Assembly (NCBI RefSeq): GCF_002105285.1
Contig: NZ_MUHR01000005.1
Span: 1 to 64,000, forward strand
Direction: 5' to 3'
Source: Planktotalea arctica
GTDB lineage: Bacteria; Pseudomonadota; Alphaproteobacteria; Rhodobacterales; Rhodobacteraceae
Length of the DNA: 64,000 nt
The notes beneath the pieces were generated by a model. The model was not told the origin of the DNA, did not search any database, and was given only the letters and a program-made list of their open reading frames with translations. Of this stretch, positions 36,048 through 46,238 are shown one piece after another. Numbering within the stretch: position 1 is the first letter of the stretch; every line of letters begins with the position of its first letter. Position numbers and translations under genes: made by a program.

Positions 36048-37198
36048 AACAGCAATTCGCCGATCACGGAGTTGAGCAAAAGCCGGCCACGCGGCGTCGC
36101 CCTCAAGTATGGGCCGTTCTGCGCAACGAGCTCAAGATCGGTGAGGTGGGCTAATGCGGCAGTGTCCAGGGGTTGATTTGCCAGCGCTTCGATCCGGTCA
36201 ACATCGATGCCTTCGGAAATGCGTAAGCCCATGATCAGGTACTCATTGGCTTGATCGATCCCCCCAAGTGGATTGCGCGGCTTTTCGGCTTTGCCGATTT
36301 CAGCGCGGTCAAGCCATGCGGTCGGCATTTTGTATTGCTCTGTCGCATAGCGTTGATCCTCGATAGTGATGCGACCATGCGCACCGGGACCGATACCGAG
36401 GTAATCACCATAGCGCCAGTAGATCAAATTATGCCGGGATTCAGCGCCGGGTTTGGCGTGATTGGAGACTTCGTAGGCTTCGAAACCGGCTCTCTCGCAG
36501 AGCTCCTGTGTGGTATCATACATATCCGTAGCGAGGTCCTCCACAGGAAGCCCCAAAAGCCCGCCTTTTTCATATCGGTCCGAAAAAGCTGTGCCTTTCT
36601 CTATAGTTAGCTGATAGAGAGACAGATGATCGATTGCCAAACAAAGTGCCTCATTTAGTTCATTCCTCCACTCCTGGAGGGTTTGATCCTGCCGTGCATA
36701 GATAAGATCAAAACTTACGCGCTCAAAAACTGAGCGCGCGGTATCGAAAGCAATTTTTGCTTCGGCAACGGTGTGAATGCGGCCGAGGCGTTTCAAGTCG
36801 CGATCATTCAGCGCTTGAACACCCATAGAGATACGGGTGACGCCGCCATCGGCATATCCGCGAAAGCGACCTGCTTCGACTGAACCAGGATTCGCTTCGA
36901 GCGTGATTTCAGGATCGTTGGGCATTGCCCAGTGTTTGCGAATGCGTGCGATGATTGCAGCAACCGTATCAGGGTGCATCAGGCTGGGTGTACCGCCGCC
37001 AAAGAAAACTGCGTTAACCACGCGGCCAGGCAGTTCAATCGCGGCGCGGTCTAACTCAGCGAGATAGGCGCTGCACCAGCGTGCCTCATCGATTTCACGT
37101 GAAACATGCGAGTTGAAATCGCAATAGGGGCATTTGGCTTGGCAAAAGGGCCAGTGGACATAAATGCCAAAGCCGCCATTTTGCCAATCAGCGCTCAA
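36044..37198 (-). CDS. hemW: HemW-type radical SAM protein
   Basis: A protein of 384 residues when started at a TTG that has AAGGG five bases upstream; longer in-frame codons upstream would add about 50 unrelated residues inside rdgB. The radical SAM cluster is in HWPFCQAKCPYCDFN (CX3CX2C), with GGGTPSL after it and SMGVQALNDRDLKRLGRIH in the core. HemW proteins chaperone haem insertion and were long called oxygen-independent coproporphyrinogen oxidase; true HemN has other residues. It overlaps rdgB by 11 bases and converges with parB. A near-perfect parS site lies near its 5' end, encoding HVSREI. Confidence 0.9.
   Translation of the reverse strand: MSADWQNGGFGIYVHWPFCQAKCPYCDFNSHVSREIDEARWCSAYLAELDRAAIELPGRVVNAVFFGGGTPSLMHPDTVAAIIARIRKHWAMPNDPEITLEANPGSVEAGRFRGYADGGVTRISMGVQALNDRDLKRLGRIHTVAEAKIAFDTARSVFERVSFDLIYARQDQTLQEWRNELNEALCLAIDHLSLYQLTIEKGTAFSDRYEKGGLLGLPVEDLATDMYDTTQELCERAGFEAYEVSNHAKPGAESRHNLIYWRYGDYLGIGPGAHGRITIEDQRYATEQYKMPTAWLDRAEIGKAEKPRNPLGGIDQANEYLIMGLRISEGIDVDRIEALANQPLDTAALAHLTDLELVAQNGPYLRATPRGRLLLNSVIGELLF
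37091..37106. other. parS-like site 4, inside hemW
   Basis: GATTTCACGTGAAACA, matching 14 of 16 bases of the consensus; the two mismatches are at the first two positions. The core TTTCACGTGAAA is intact. On the hemW strand it encodes HVSREI, again Val-Ser-Arg-Glu. Confidence 0.85.
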
Positions 37199-37802
37199 AA
37201 CAGCCCTTAACCAATTTCGCGAAAGCGTTGGCGCGATGGCTGATTGTATTCTTTGCTGCGAAATCCATTTCGGCGAATGTGATGTCATGACCATCAGGCA
37301 TGAACATAGGATCGTACCCATGACCGAGAGCCCCGCGCACGGGCCAGACAAGGCTTCCGCTAACGGTGCCCTCGAAAACTTCGTCGTGTCCGTCAGGCCA
37401 AGCGAGTACGAGCGTGGAGCAGAAGCGCGCTGTGCGAGGATGGGCAGCGTTAACCGCTTCGAGTTGGTCGTGTGTCTTGGTCATTGCCATCATGAAGTCA
37501 CGACCATTCGGCGTTTCGGCCCAATCGGCTGTATACACACCAGGTGCGCCGCCAAGGGCATCAACTTCGATCCCGCTATCATCGGAGAGAGCAGGCAGAC
37601 CGGTTGCCTTCACGGCTGCGACAGCCTTGATACGTGCGTTACCGGTGAACGTGCTTTCGGTTTCTTCCGGTTCAGAGAGTTTCATTTCTGCTGCGCCGAC
37701 TACGCTCACCCCGAACGGGGCAAGCAGGTTGCGCATTTCATCCAGCTTACCTGCGTTGTGCGTGGCAATGAGGAGAGTTTTGTCAGTGAATTTCCGGCTC
37801 AT
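37188..37802 (-). CDS. rdgB: dITP/XTP pyrophosphatase (RdgB/HAM1 family)
   Basis: A protein of 204 residues. Family motifs are [18 protein letters not shown] at the N-terminus, [44 protein letters not shown] in the middle, and [36 protein letters not shown] near the end. It removes ITP and XTP from the nucleotide pool. It overlaps rph by four bases (ATGA) and hemW by 11, so rph-rdgB-hemW are one operon. Confidence 0.96.
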   Translation of the reverse strand: MSRKFTDKTLLIATHNAGKLDEMRNLLAPFGVSVVGAAEMKLSEPEETESTFTGNARIKAVAAVKATGLPALSDDSGIEVDALGGAPGVYTADWAETPNGRDFMMAMTKTHDQLEAVNAAHPRTARFCSTLVLAWPDGHDEVFEGTVSGSLVWPVRGALGHGYDPMFMPDGHDITFAEMDFAAKNTISHRANAFAKLVKGCFER

Positions 37803-38512
37803 GCAGTTGCGGCCAATTGCATTGCAGATAGTTCCGCAACGCCCTTTTCTGCGAGATCAATCAACTGGTTCATTTGATCACGCGAATATGTGCTGCCTTC
37901 GGCGCTCATCTGTGTTTCGATCATCTGACCGTTGGCAAGCATGATGAAGTTGCCATCAACGCCCGCCTCGCTGTCCTCGGGGTAGTCCAGATCAAGCACA
38001 GCTTGGCCCGCGTAGATGCCGCAAGAGATTGCCGATACGGGACTAATCAAAGGATCAGAGATGATATCTCCTGCTTTTATCAGCTTGTTCACCGCCAGTT
38101 TTAGCGCGACCCAGCCACCCGTGATTGACGCGCAGCGTGTGCCGCCGTCTGCTTGGATTACATCGCAATCAATGGTGATTTGGCGCTCGCCAAGCGCGAC
38201 ACGATCGACCCCAGCGCGCAAAGAACGCCCTATTAGTCTCTGAATTTCGACTGTTCTGCCACCTTGCTTGCCTGCTGTCGCTTCGCGGCGCATGCGCGAT
38301 GTTGTGGAGCGGGGAAGCATGCCGTATTCGGCCGTGATCCAGCCAAGACCTGATCCTTTGATGAAAGGGGGGACGCGCGGCTCAAGTGAGGCAGTGCAAA
38401 GAACATGGGTGTCGCCCATTTTGATCATGCACGACCCTTCGGCATGTTTTGTTACGTTTGTCTCAATGGAAACAGCGCGCATTTCGTCTAGTTTACGTCC
38501 AGAGGGTCGCAT
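37799..38512 (-). CDS. rph: Ribonuclease PH
   Basis: A protein of 237 residues starting with the standard [17 protein letters not shown]. The ATG has AAAGGA seven bases upstream, while a longer frame runs into the divergent hrcA promoter. Phosphate-binding and catalytic regions include [44 protein letters not shown] and [21 protein letters not shown]. It trims the 3' ends of tRNA precursors with phosphate. It heads the rph-rdgB-hemW operon, divergent from hrcA. Confidence 0.96.
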   Translation of the reverse strand: MRPSGRKLDEMRAVSIETNVTKHAEGSCMIKMGDTHVLCTASLEPRVPPFIKGSGLGWITAEYGMLPRSTTSRMRREATAGKQGGRTVEIQRLIGRSLRAGVDRVALGERQITIDCDVIQADGGTRCASITGGWVALKLAVNKLIKAGDIISDPLISPVSAISCGIYAGQAVLDLDYPEDSEAGVDGNFIMLANGQMIETQMSAEGSTYSRDQMNQLIDLAEKGVAELSAMQLAATA

Positions 38513-38573
38513 GGGATATCCTTTTCGATTTGGCCTTTGGATACCTCTGCGCGCAATGAGTACGCAACCCCGA

Positions 38574-38603
38574 TTGACCTTTGGGGCTAAGAGGGGTCTT
38601 AAT
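38574..38603 (+). promoter_or_regulatory. Candidate promoter of hrcA
   Basis: TTGACC followed after 18 bases by CTTAAT, about 25 bases in front of the hrcA start. It lies in the 115-base gap divergent from rph. No CIRCE element (TTAGCACTC-N9-GAGTGCTAA) is seen here. Confidence 0.35.
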
Positions 38604-38627
38604 GATGCGCTGATTAAGGTGTGAAAA

Positions 38628-39689
38628 ATGCAGGACGGAGCACAAATTCTCTCGGAAATGAATGACCGCTCGCGCGAAGTGTTTCGCCAAGTGGTCGAGG
38701 GATACTTGGCGAATGGTGAACCGGTAGGGTCGCGTACATTGACGCGATCCCTTTCTGAAAAGGTAAGCGCGGCGACGATCCGCAATGTGATGCAGGATCT
38801 GGAGTTTCTGGGCCTACTTGGAAGTCCGCATATCAGTGCGGGGCGCGTTCCGACGCAAAAAGGGCTGCGCATGTTTGTGGATGGCCTGCTTGAGGTGGAC
38901 GATCTTAACAATGATGACCGCGACAAGATTAACTCGACTGTCGGAAATGGCTCTGATGTAGGGGATTTGCTGGATCGTGTTGGGTCTGCCCTGTCGGGCG
39001 TTACGCAAGGTGCATCGCTGGTTCTGACGCCGAAACATGAGGCGCCGATCAAGCATATTGAGTTTGTTTCGCTTTCGGCCGAGCGCGCCTTGGTGGTGTT
39101 GGTGTTTGCTGACGGGCACGTTGAGAACCGTCTGTTCACACCGCCGCCGGGGCAAACGCCCAGTTCCATGCGAGAGGCGGCGAATTTCCTGAATGCGCTG
39201 ATGGAAGGACGCACGCTTAGCGAGTTGCAAACAGTGATCCGGCGCGAAATTTCTGCACGCCGTCAAGAAATTGATGTGCTTGCGCGCGATCTGATAGATA
39301 GCGGTCTGGCGGTTTGGGAGAATGAGGGCGAACATCACGAGCGTCTTATCGTACGTGGCCGTTCCAATTTACTCGCGGGCGAGGCACCCGAAGAAGAGCT
39401 TGAACGCATTAGATCGCTGTTTGACGACCTGGAACGTAAGCGCGATATCGCTGACTTCCTTGAGTTGACGCAAGACGGCGACGGTGTGCGCATTTTTATT
39501 GGCTCTGAGAACAAACTTTTCTCACTTTCGGGTTCCTCTTTGGTCGTTTCTCCTTATATGAACGCTGATCGAAAAATTATCGGTGCTGTTGGGGTTATCG
39601 GTCCGACTCGTTTGAACTATGGACGGATCGTTCCAATTGTAGATTACACAGCACAACTGGTTGGGAAGCTGATTTCCGACCGGAGCTAG
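38628..39689 (+). CDS. hrcA: Heat-inducible transcription repressor HrcA
   Basis: A protein of 353 residues. An N-terminal winged helix ([45 protein letters not shown]) with the family's PVGSRTL motif is followed by [27 protein letters not shown]. The C-terminal GAF-like domain ends with [35 protein letters not shown]. It represses groESL-type operons through CIRCE sites, none of which I find in this window. grpE follows after ten bases, the usual hrcA-grpE order. Confidence 0.96.
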   Translation: MQDGAQILSEMNDRSREVFRQVVEGYLANGEPVGSRTLTRSLSEKVSAATIRNVMQDLEFLGLLGSPHISAGRVPTQKGLRMFVDGLLEVDDLNNDDRDKINSTVGNGSDVGDLLDRVGSALSGVTQGASLVLTPKHEAPIKHIEFVSLSAERALVVLVFADGHVENRLFTPPPGQTPSSMREAANFLNALMEGRTLSELQTVIRREISARRQEIDVLARDLIDSGLAVWENEGEHHERLIVRGRSNLLAGEAPEEELERIRSLFDDLERKRDIADFLELTQDGDGVRIFIGSENKLFSLSGSSLVVSPYMNADRKIIGAVGVIGPTRLNYGRIVPIVDYTAQLVGKLISDRS

Positions 39690-39699
39690 AGGTAGAGAA

Positions 39700-40269
39700 A
39701 TGGCTGAGCGTAACGAAAACGAATTTCTGGACGATCTGGACGCGCTAGAGGCGGAGTTCGATGAGGCAGAAGAGGCAGAGCCGACAGAGGAAGAGTTGGC
39801 TGCAGATCAATTAGCTGTCGTGACGGCGGAGCGTGACGAATACAAAGATCGCTTCATGCGTGCGCTTGCGGATGCGGAGAACTCGCGCAAGCGATCGGAT
39901 CGCGATCGCAAGGAAGCGGAGAATTACGGCGGCTCGAAACTGGCGCGTGATTTGCTGCCTGTGCACGACAACATGAAGCGCGCGCTGGAATCGGCGACAG
40001 ACCAACAGCGCGAGGTATCTGCGGCATTGATTGAAGGTATTGAGCTGACGATGCGCGAGTTGGTTAACGTGTTTGGCAAGCACGGCATTACGGCGATATC
40101 ACCGGCAGTTGGCGACAAGTTCGATCCGCAAGTGCATCAAGCGATGTTCGAGGCGCCTGTTCCGGGCACTAAGGCAGGCGAGATCATTCAGGTCGCGGCA
40201 GAAGGGTTCATGTTGTACGACCGCTTACTGCGTCCAGCGCAAGTCGGGGTTAGCTCCACGCCCGGTTGA
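39700..40269 (+). CDS. grpE: Nucleotide exchange factor GrpE
   Basis: A protein of 189 residues. The acidic N-terminus (DLDALEAEFDEAEEAEPTEEE) leads into the long coiled coil that includes YKDRFMRALADAENSRKRSDRDRKEAENYG, then the C-terminal beta domain with GDKFDPQVHQAMFEAPVPGTKAGEIIQVAAEGFMLYDRLLRPAQVGV. It drives ADP release from DnaK. dnaK and dnaJ are not in the window, so the rest of the chaperone system is elsewhere. Confidence 0.96.
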   Translation: MAERNENEFLDDLDALEAEFDEAEEAEPTEEELAADQLAVVTAERDEYKDRFMRALADAENSRKRSDRDRKEAENYGGSKLARDLLPVHDNMKRALESATDQQREVSAALIEGIELTMRELVNVFGKHGITAISPAVGDKFDPQVHQAMFEAPVPGTKAGEIIQVAAEGFMLYDRLLRPAQVGVSSTPG

Positions 40270-40300
40270 GGGCGTCGATGGATTTGAAAACAAGATGAAC

Positions 40301-40332
40301 AGAGGCGTTTCGATTAGGTTCGGGACGCCTCT
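40301..40332. terminator. Possible hairpin terminator between grpE and mutS
   Basis: AGAGGCGT and ACGCCTCT form an 8-bp stem with a 16-base loop between convergent genes, overlapping the last codons of mutS. T-tracts on either side are short, so termination strength is doubtful. Confidence 0.4.
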
Positions 40333-42959
40333 TTCAGTTGGTAAATGAGGTTTAAGGCTTCTTTTGGTGTGAGGTCATCGGGGTGGATTTTTTCGAGCAG
40401 ATCCACGGCGGGGGATTGTTTGGTTTGAACTGACGGTGGGGGCGGCGTAATGGAGAACAGTGGTAGGTCGTCGATAACTGCCTTTTGAACGCCGCCTTCT
40501 CGTTCGCCTTTTTCGAGGGCATCCAAAACGATGCGCGCGCGTTCGACTACAGCGGAGGGAAGACCGGCGAGTTTAGCGACTTGCACGCCATAGCTTCGGT
40601 CGGCGGCTCCCTTGATCACTTCGTGCAAGAAGATGACATCGCCTTCCCATTCACGAACGGAGACGGTGGCGTTTTCGGCGCCGTCCAGTTTAGCGGTGAG
40701 GTTGGTCAATTCATGGTAGTGCGTCGCAAACAGCGCGCGAGATTGGTTAACGTCGTGCAGATGTTCCAGTGTGGCCCAAGCGATCGAAAGGCCATCGTAA
40801 GTTGCTGTGCCACGCCCGATCTCATCGAGGATCACCAATGCGCGATCATCGGCTTGGTTCAGGATTGCGGCTGTTTCGACCATCTCCACCATGAAAGTCG
40901 AGCGACCACGCGCCAGGTCATCAGAGGCACCAACGCGGCTGAACAACTGGCTGACGATACCGATATGGGCGCTTTGCGCTGGAACGAAACTGCCCATTTG
41001 AGCGAGGACCGCAATCAGGGCGTTTTGGCGCAGGAATGTCGATTTACCTGCCATGTTCGGGCCCGTGAGCAGCCAGATCGCCGCGCCGTCTGCATCGTCT
41101 GACAGATCGCAATTGTTGGCAATGAAAGGCGTGCCGCCGTGATTTCGCAGCGCTTGCTCTACGACAGGGTGGCGCCCGCCTGTGATTTTAAAGCTGCGCG
41201 TGGCGTCAACCTTGGGTGCATTCCAGTCTTCTGCGCGTGCGAGGGTGGCAAGGCTGGTGTTCAAATCTATCTCTGCCAAGGCGCGCGCCGAGTTGGAAAT
41301 TTCGCCAGCTTTGGTGAGTATTTCTCTTGTTAGTATCTGATAGTGCCGCTTTTCGATCTCGAGGGCATGATTTCCTGCATTGAGGATTTTTGTTTCGATC
41401 TCGGACAATTCAACCGTGGTAAAGCGCACTTGATTGGCTGTGGTTTGACGGTGGATAAAGGTCTCGTTCAGAGGTGGTGCTAGCATTCTCCCTGCGTGTG
41501 TTGCGGTGGTTTCAATGAAATACCCGAGGACATTGTTATGCTTGATCTTGAGTGATGAAATGCCTGCGCGCTCGGCATAGTCTTTTTGCATCGAAGCGAT
41601 GACACTGCGCCCTTCATCGCGCAGAGCGCGAGTTTCATCTAGCTCTGGGTCATAGCCGGACGCAACAAAACCGCCGTCACGGGCGAGCAGGGGCGGTTCA
41701 GCGACAAGCGCATCGTTGAGGTAAATTAATAAGTCTCTATGCCCACCCAGTGCATCGAGGCTGCGGGCAAGCAATTCGGGCGCACCAGCAAGTCCTGCAC
41801 TCAGAATCGTCTGGGCTTGCTCCAATCCGTTGCGGATGGCGGCAAAATCGCGGGGACCGCCGCGTTCGAGAGACAAGCGCGAAAGGGCACGATCTAGGTC
41901 AGGTACTTTGCGAAGAGTGCCGCGCAAATTTTCGGTCTTGTGCGTGTTTTCAAACAGCCAGCTGACAGCGGACAAGCGATTACTAATGGTTAACAGATCA
42001 CGCGATGGACTGGACAAGCGGCGCTCTAGCAAGCGACCGCCACCAGCGGTCACCGTGCGGTCGATTACGGACAAAAGCGAGTTGGCGCGCCCACCATTCA
42101 AACTGGCCGTCAGCTCCAGATTGCGGCGGGTCGCGGCGTCGATCTGCATGGTGCCACCGCTACTTTCCTTTTGTGGGGGACGTAGCAGCGGCAATTTGCC
42201 TTTTTGAGTGATTTCTAGGTATTCGATCAGCGCGCTCATCGCGGAAATTTCGGGGCGTGTGAATTCGCCAAAAGCATCCAGAGACGCGATCTGGAAAACG
42301 GTGCAGATACGTTTTGCGCCTTGCGTACTGTCGAACGCGCCGGGGGAAAGAGGCGATATTGATGCGCCGGATTCAGACACTAAATTAAGGGTTTCAGCGT
42401 CTGACGTGTCGGACAGAATGACTTCGCTCGGGGCGAGGCGTGCTAGTTCAGGCGATAGCCGAACTGCATTGAGGGGCATCACATGAAAGGCCCCGGTCGA
42501 CATATCGGCCCAAGCGAGCGCACCTTCACCACGCACATCGGCATAGGCGGCGAGGTAGTTGTGACGGCGCGCATCGAGCAGGCTTTCCTCGGTCAATGTG
42601 CCGGGAGTGACAAGGCGCACAACCTCGCGGTGCACAACGGATTTACCGCCACGTTTCTTGGCTTCGGCGGGACTTTCCATTTGCTCGCAAACGGCAACGC
42701 GAAACCCTTTGCGGATAAGGGTTAACAGATACCCCTCTGCCGCATGATAAGGCACGCCGCACATGGGTATTTCCGCACCCTCGTATTTACCACGCTTCGT
42801 CAACGCAATGTCTAGCGCTTCTGACGCGGCTACAGCATCATCGAAAAACAGTTCGTAAAAATCACCCATCCGATAGAATAAAAGTGCCTCAGGATAGCTT
42901 TCCTTGATCTCGAGAAATTGGGCCATCATGGGTGTGATGGTGGGTTTTGTAGCGCTCAT
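40314..42959 (-). CDS. mutS: DNA mismatch repair protein MutS
   Basis: A protein of 881 residues. The mismatch-recognition loop [16 protein letters not shown], with the Phe-x-Glu type FYELF, is near residue 33. The ATPase has Walker [21 protein letters not shown], the signature [14 protein letters not shown] and Walker [19 protein letters not shown], and the His of AWATLEHLH follows. It starts mismatch repair by binding mispairs and recruiting MutL. It is transcribed toward grpE and divergent from the malic-enzyme gene. Confidence 0.98.
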   Translation of the reverse strand: MSATKPTITPMMAQFLEIKESYPEALLFYRMGDFYELFFDDAVAASEALDIALTKRGKYEGAEIPMCGVPYHAAEGYLLTLIRKGFRVAVCEQMESPAEAKKRGGKSVVHREVVRLVTPGTLTEESLLDARRHNYLAAYADVRGEGALAWADMSTGAFHVMPLNAVRLSPELARLAPSEVILSDTSDAETLNLVSESGASISPLSPGAFDSTQGAKRICTVFQIASLDAFGEFTRPEISAMSALIEYLEITQKGKLPLLRPPQKESSGGTMQIDAATRRNLELTASLNGGRANSLLSVIDRTVTAGGGRLLERRLSSPSRDLLTISNRLSAVSWLFENTHKTENLRGTLRKVPDLDRALSRLSLERGGPRDFAAIRNGLEQAQTILSAGLAGAPELLARSLDALGGHRDLLIYLNDALVAEPPLLARDGGFVASGYDPELDETRALRDEGRSVIASMQKDYAERAGISSLKIKHNNVLGYFIETTATHAGRMLAPPLNETFIHRQTTANQVRFTTVELSEIETKILNAGNHALEIEKRHYQILTREILTKAGEISNSARALAEIDLNTSLATLARAEDWNAPKVDATRSFKITGGRHPVVEQALRNHGGTPFIANNCDLSDDADGAAIWLLTGPNMAGKSTFLRQNALIAVLAQMGSFVPAQSAHIGIVSQLFSRVGASDDLARGRSTFMVEMVETAAILNQADDRALVILDEIGRGTATYDGLSIAWATLEHLHDVNQSRALFATHYHELTNLTAKLDGAENATVSVREWEGDVIFLHEVIKGAADRSYGVQVAKLAGLPSAVVERARIVLDALEKGEREGGVQKAVIDDLPLFSITPPPPSVQTKQSPAVDLLEKIHPDDLTPKEALNLIYQLKEASRT

Positions 42960-43088
42960 ATTAGTCCCCTGATCCTAGCGCGCAGACTAGCGGCGCGCGC
43001 CACGCTGCGAAAGGCGAAAACCAACAGGGAGTTGAGCGCAAGGATTGCATAAGATATGAGACGAAGACGCCAAAAGGAACGCAAAAAC

Positions 43089-45344
43089 ATGTCAAAGCAA
43101 AAGATCACCGAAGAAGACGCCCTGGCGTTCCATCTGGAGCCGACGCCCGGTAAGTTCGAAATTAGCGCAACCGTGCCGATGACGACCCAGCGTGATCTGT
43201 CGCTGGCGTATAGTCCGGGCGTTGCGGTGCCCTGTTTGGCGATCGCGGAAAACCCCGAATTGGCCTATGATTACACTAACAAGGGCAATCTGGTTGCGGT
43301 GATTTCCAACGGTACGGCGGTGCTTGGCCTCGGCAACCTTGGCGCGCTCGGGTCCAAGCCGGTGATGGAGGGCAAAGCAGTTTTGTTCAAGCGTTTCGCT
43401 GACGTGAACTCCATTGATATCGAGTTGGATACGGAAGATCCTGACAAGTTTTGCGAGGCCGTGCGCCTTATGGGACCAACGTTTGGTGGCATTAATCTTG
43501 AGGACATTAAAGCACCCGAGTGTTTTATCATCGAACAGCGCCTCAAGGAAGAGATGGACATCCCCGTTTTCCATGACGACCAGCACGGAACGGCGGTGAT
43601 TTGCGCCGCAGGTTTGTTGAATGCGTTGCACCTGTCGGGCAAGAAAATCGAAGATGTGAAGATCGTTTTGAACGGTGCTGGTGCCGCTGGAATTGCCTGT
43701 ATCGAATTACTGAAATCCATGGGTGCGCGGCATAGCAATTGCATCGTTTGCGATACAAAGGGGGTCATCTATCAGGGCCGCACGGAAGGCATGAACCAGT
43801 GGAAATCGGCGCATGCTGTGACCACTGAATTGCGTACATTGGAAGAGGCAATGAAGGGTGCGGATGTGTTTCTTGGCGTGTCGGTCAAAGGGGCGGTAAC
43901 GCAGGAGATGGTGCAAAGCATGGGCGATAATCCGGTGATTTTTGCCATGGCGAATCCCGATCCGGAGATCACTCCAGAAGATGCCCATGAGGTCCGCGTC
44001 GATGCGATTGTTGCAACGGGGCGCAGCGATTATCCTAACCAAGTCAATAATGTACTTGGGTTTCCCTACCTGTTTCGCGGTGCCTTGGACATTCATGCGC
44101 GCGCGATTAACGATGAAATGAAGATCGCTTGCGCTCATGCGCTCGCGCAGCTGGCGCGCGAAGATGTCCCGGACGAGGTGGCGCTGGCATACGGAAAGAA
44201 CCTGACATTCGGGCGTGATTATATCATTCCGACACCATTTGATCCGCGGCTGATTCATCGCATTCCTCCCGCGGTTGCGAGGGCGGGAATGGACACGGGC
44301 GTTGCGCGTCGTCCGATCATTGATATGGACAGTTACGAGTTGTCGCTGAAGACCCGCATGGATCCGACTGCGAGCATCTTGCGTGGCATCAATTCGCGCG
44401 CTCGCGCGGCGCAGGCACGTATGATCTTTGCAGAGGGCGATGATCCGCGCGTTCTGCGCGCGGCTGTCATGTATCAGCGCGGCGGTTTGGGAAAAGCGCT
44501 TGTCGTTGGACGCTCGAAAGATGTGCAGGAAAAGCTGGAAGCGGCGGGCATGGGTGACGCATTCCGCGAGCTGGAGGTGGTTAACGCCGCCAACACGCAG
44601 CATTTGGACGTTTACAAGGATTACCTCTATAAGCGTTTGCAGCGCAAAGGCCTTGATCGCACCGATGTTCACCGTCTTGCGACCCGCGATCGCCATGTCT
44701 TTGCCGCCCTTATGCTTGCCCATGGTCATGGCGACGGATTGGTTACCGGCGCCACGCGTAAATCAGCGAATGTTCTCGAATTGGTTAACCATGTGTTCGA
44801 TGCGACTGCCGAAGACGGCGCCGTCGGTGTAACCGCTTTGCTGCACAAGGGACGCATCGTTTTGATGGCGGATACGCTGGTGCATGAATGGCCGGATGAA
44901 AATGATCTGGCTACGATTGCCGAGCGTGGGGCTGCAGTTGCGCGCCATCTTGGCCTCGAACCGCGCGTCGCTTTTGTCAGCTTCTCGACCTTTGGCTACC
45001 CGGTTTCCGAGCGCGCGGAGAAAATGCACATTGCGCCGGACGTTCTCAAAGCGCGCGGCGTCGATTTTGAATACGAAGGCGAAATGACCGTCGACGTTGC
45101 GTTGAACGCAAAATCGGCCGAGCAATATCCGTTCTCGCGCTTGACGGGGCCTGCGAATGTATTGGTCGTTCCTGCGCGCCATTCTGCCAGTATCTCCGTC
45201 AAGTTGATGCAGGAATTGGCGGGCGCGACGGTGATCGGTCCGATCCTGAGCGGAATCGACAAGCCGATCCAGATTTGCTCGACGGTTGCGACGGCGAATG
45301 ACATTCTGAACATGGCTGTGCTGGCGTCCTGTAAGGTTGGTTAA
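43089..45344 (+). CDS. maeB: NADP-dependent malic enzyme with phosphotransacetylase-like domain
   Basis: A protein of 751 residues from an ATG preceded by AAGGAA; an ATG eleven codons earlier adds a short basic stretch and lacks such a site. Residues 1-430 are a malic enzyme: AYSPGVAVPCLAI, VISNGTAVLGLGNLGALGSKPVMEGKAVLFKRF, PVFHDDQHGTAVI and the Rossmann loop VLNGAGAAGIACIELL. Residues 430-750 are a phosphate acetyl/butyryltransferase-like domain that typically binds acetyl-CoA and regulates the enzyme. It decarboxylates malate to pyruvate. A PfkB-type kinase gene follows. Confidence 0.94.
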   Translation: MSKQKITEEDALAFHLEPTPGKFEISATVPMTTQRDLSLAYSPGVAVPCLAIAENPELAYDYTNKGNLVAVISNGTAVLGLGNLGALGSKPVMEGKAVLFKRFADVNSIDIELDTEDPDKFCEAVRLMGPTFGGINLEDIKAPECFIIEQRLKEEMDIPVFHDDQHGTAVICAAGLLNALHLSGKKIEDVKIVLNGAGAAGIACIELLKSMGARHSNCIVCDTKGVIYQGRTEGMNQWKSAHAVTTELRTLEEAMKGADVFLGVSVKGAVTQEMVQSMGDNPVIFAMANPDPEITPEDAHEVRVDAIVATGRSDYPNQVNNVLGFPYLFRGALDIHARAINDEMKIACAHALAQLAREDVPDEVALAYGKNLTFGRDYIIPTPFDPRLIHRIPPAVARAGMDTGVARRPIIDMDSYELSLKTRMDPTASILRGINSRARAAQARMIFAEGDDPRVLRAAVMYQRGGLGKALVVGRSKDVQEKLEAAGMGDAFRELEVVNAANTQHLDVYKDYLYKRLQRKGLDRTDVHRLATRDRHVFAALMLAHGHGDGLVTGATRKSANVLELVNHVFDATAEDGAVGVTALLHKGRIVLMADTLVHEWPDENDLATIAERGAAVARHLGLEPRVAFVSFSTFGYPVSERAEKMHIAPDVLKARGVDFEYEGEMTVDVALNAKSAEQYPFSRLTGPANVLVVPARHSASISVKLMQELAGATVIGPILSGIDKPIQICSTVATANDILNMAVLASCKVG

Positions 45345-45362
45345 CGCTATAGGGAGATTCGC

Positions 45363-46238
45363 ATGACCATATTTAACCTGGGCTCGATCAACGTTGATTA
45401 CGTTTACCGCGTTTCGCATTTGCCGGGTGCGGGTGAGACGCTTGCAGCGCACTCCTTGCAAACGGGATTGGGTGGCAAGGGCGCGAATATGTCTGTCGCT
45501 GCTGCGCGCGCGGGAAGCCATGTGGCGCATATCGGTGCGGTCGGCCCCGACGGGATTTGGGCGCGCGATCGATTGATGGAATATGGCGTCGATACGCGCC
45601 ATATTGCGCAAATCGATGTGCCGACGGGTCATGCGATCATAAATGTGGATGACGCCGGCGAGAACGCGATCACGCTGTTTTCTGGTGCCAATCAAAGCAT
45701 TGCTCAAAGTGCAATTGGCGCTGCGCTAAGCGCGGGATCAGTGGGTGATATTTTGGTGATGCAGAATGAAACCAATGGGCAAGAGTATTTGGCGAAAACA
45801 GGTTCTAACCTGAAATTTCGCGTCTGTTATGCTGCGGCCCCCTTTGACGCGAAAGCGGTCAAATCTGTTCTGCCATACCTTGATTTTCTGATCTTGAACG
45901 AGGTCGAGGCTAATCAGTTGACCCGAGCGCTGGGCGTGGAAATTGGCGCGCTTAAGGTGGCGGACATCATCGTGACCTTGGGTAGCAAAGGCGCGCGGTG
46001 GATCAACGCGGGGGCGGGGGTTGATCAGCACTTTGACGCGCTGAGCGTTACGCCTGTCGATACCACAGGGGCGGGTGATACGTTCACGGGTTACGTATTG
46101 TCGGGCTTGGATCGGGGGCTGTCGATGGGGCAATCCATTTCGCTTGCCATGCGCGCCGCGGCCTTGATGGTTACGCGGATGGGCGCGGCGGATGTGATCC
46201 CCGACCTCAAAGAGGTCGAGGCGTTTGCGGGCCTTTAG
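45363..46238 (+). CDS. PfkB family sugar kinase (ribokinase-like)
   Basis: A protein of 291 residues of the ribokinase/PfkB fold. The N-terminal signature GLGGKGANMSVAAARAG and the C-terminal catalytic and anion-hole motif VDTTGAGDTFTGYVLSGL are intact. The closest general pattern is ribokinase, but adenosine, fructose or other sugar substrates cannot be excluded. No sugar transporter or catabolic neighbour is present to settle it. It follows maeB after 18 bases and converges with msrA, overlapping by four bases. Confidence 0.8.
   Translation: MTIFNLGSINVDYVYRVSHLPGAGETLAAHSLQTGLGGKGANMSVAAARAGSHVAHIGAVGPDGIWARDRLMEYGVDTRHIAQIDVPTGHAIINVDDAGENAITLFSGANQSIAQSAIGAALSAGSVGDILVMQNETNGQEYLAKTGSNLKFRVCYAAAPFDAKAVKSVLPYLDFLILNEVEANQLTRALGVEIGALKVADIIVTLGSKGARWINAGAGVDQHFDALSVTPVDTTGAGDTFTGYVLSGLDRGLSMGQSISLAMRAAALMVTRMGAADVIPDLKEVEAFAGL

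Noticed and set aside
37199-37351. N-terminal extension of hemW by about 50 residues
   Set aside because: The extra residues lie in another frame of rdgB, show no similarity to HemW, and the TTG downstream has a proper ribosome binding site and gives the family length.
38513-38627. CIRCE element at hrcA
   Set aside because: No TTAGCACTC-N9-GAGTGCTAA or close version is present in the gap.
38513-39214. N-terminal extension of rph
   Set aside because: It would run through the divergent hrcA promoter and hrcA gene; [14 protein letters not shown] with a good ribosome binding site is the standard start.
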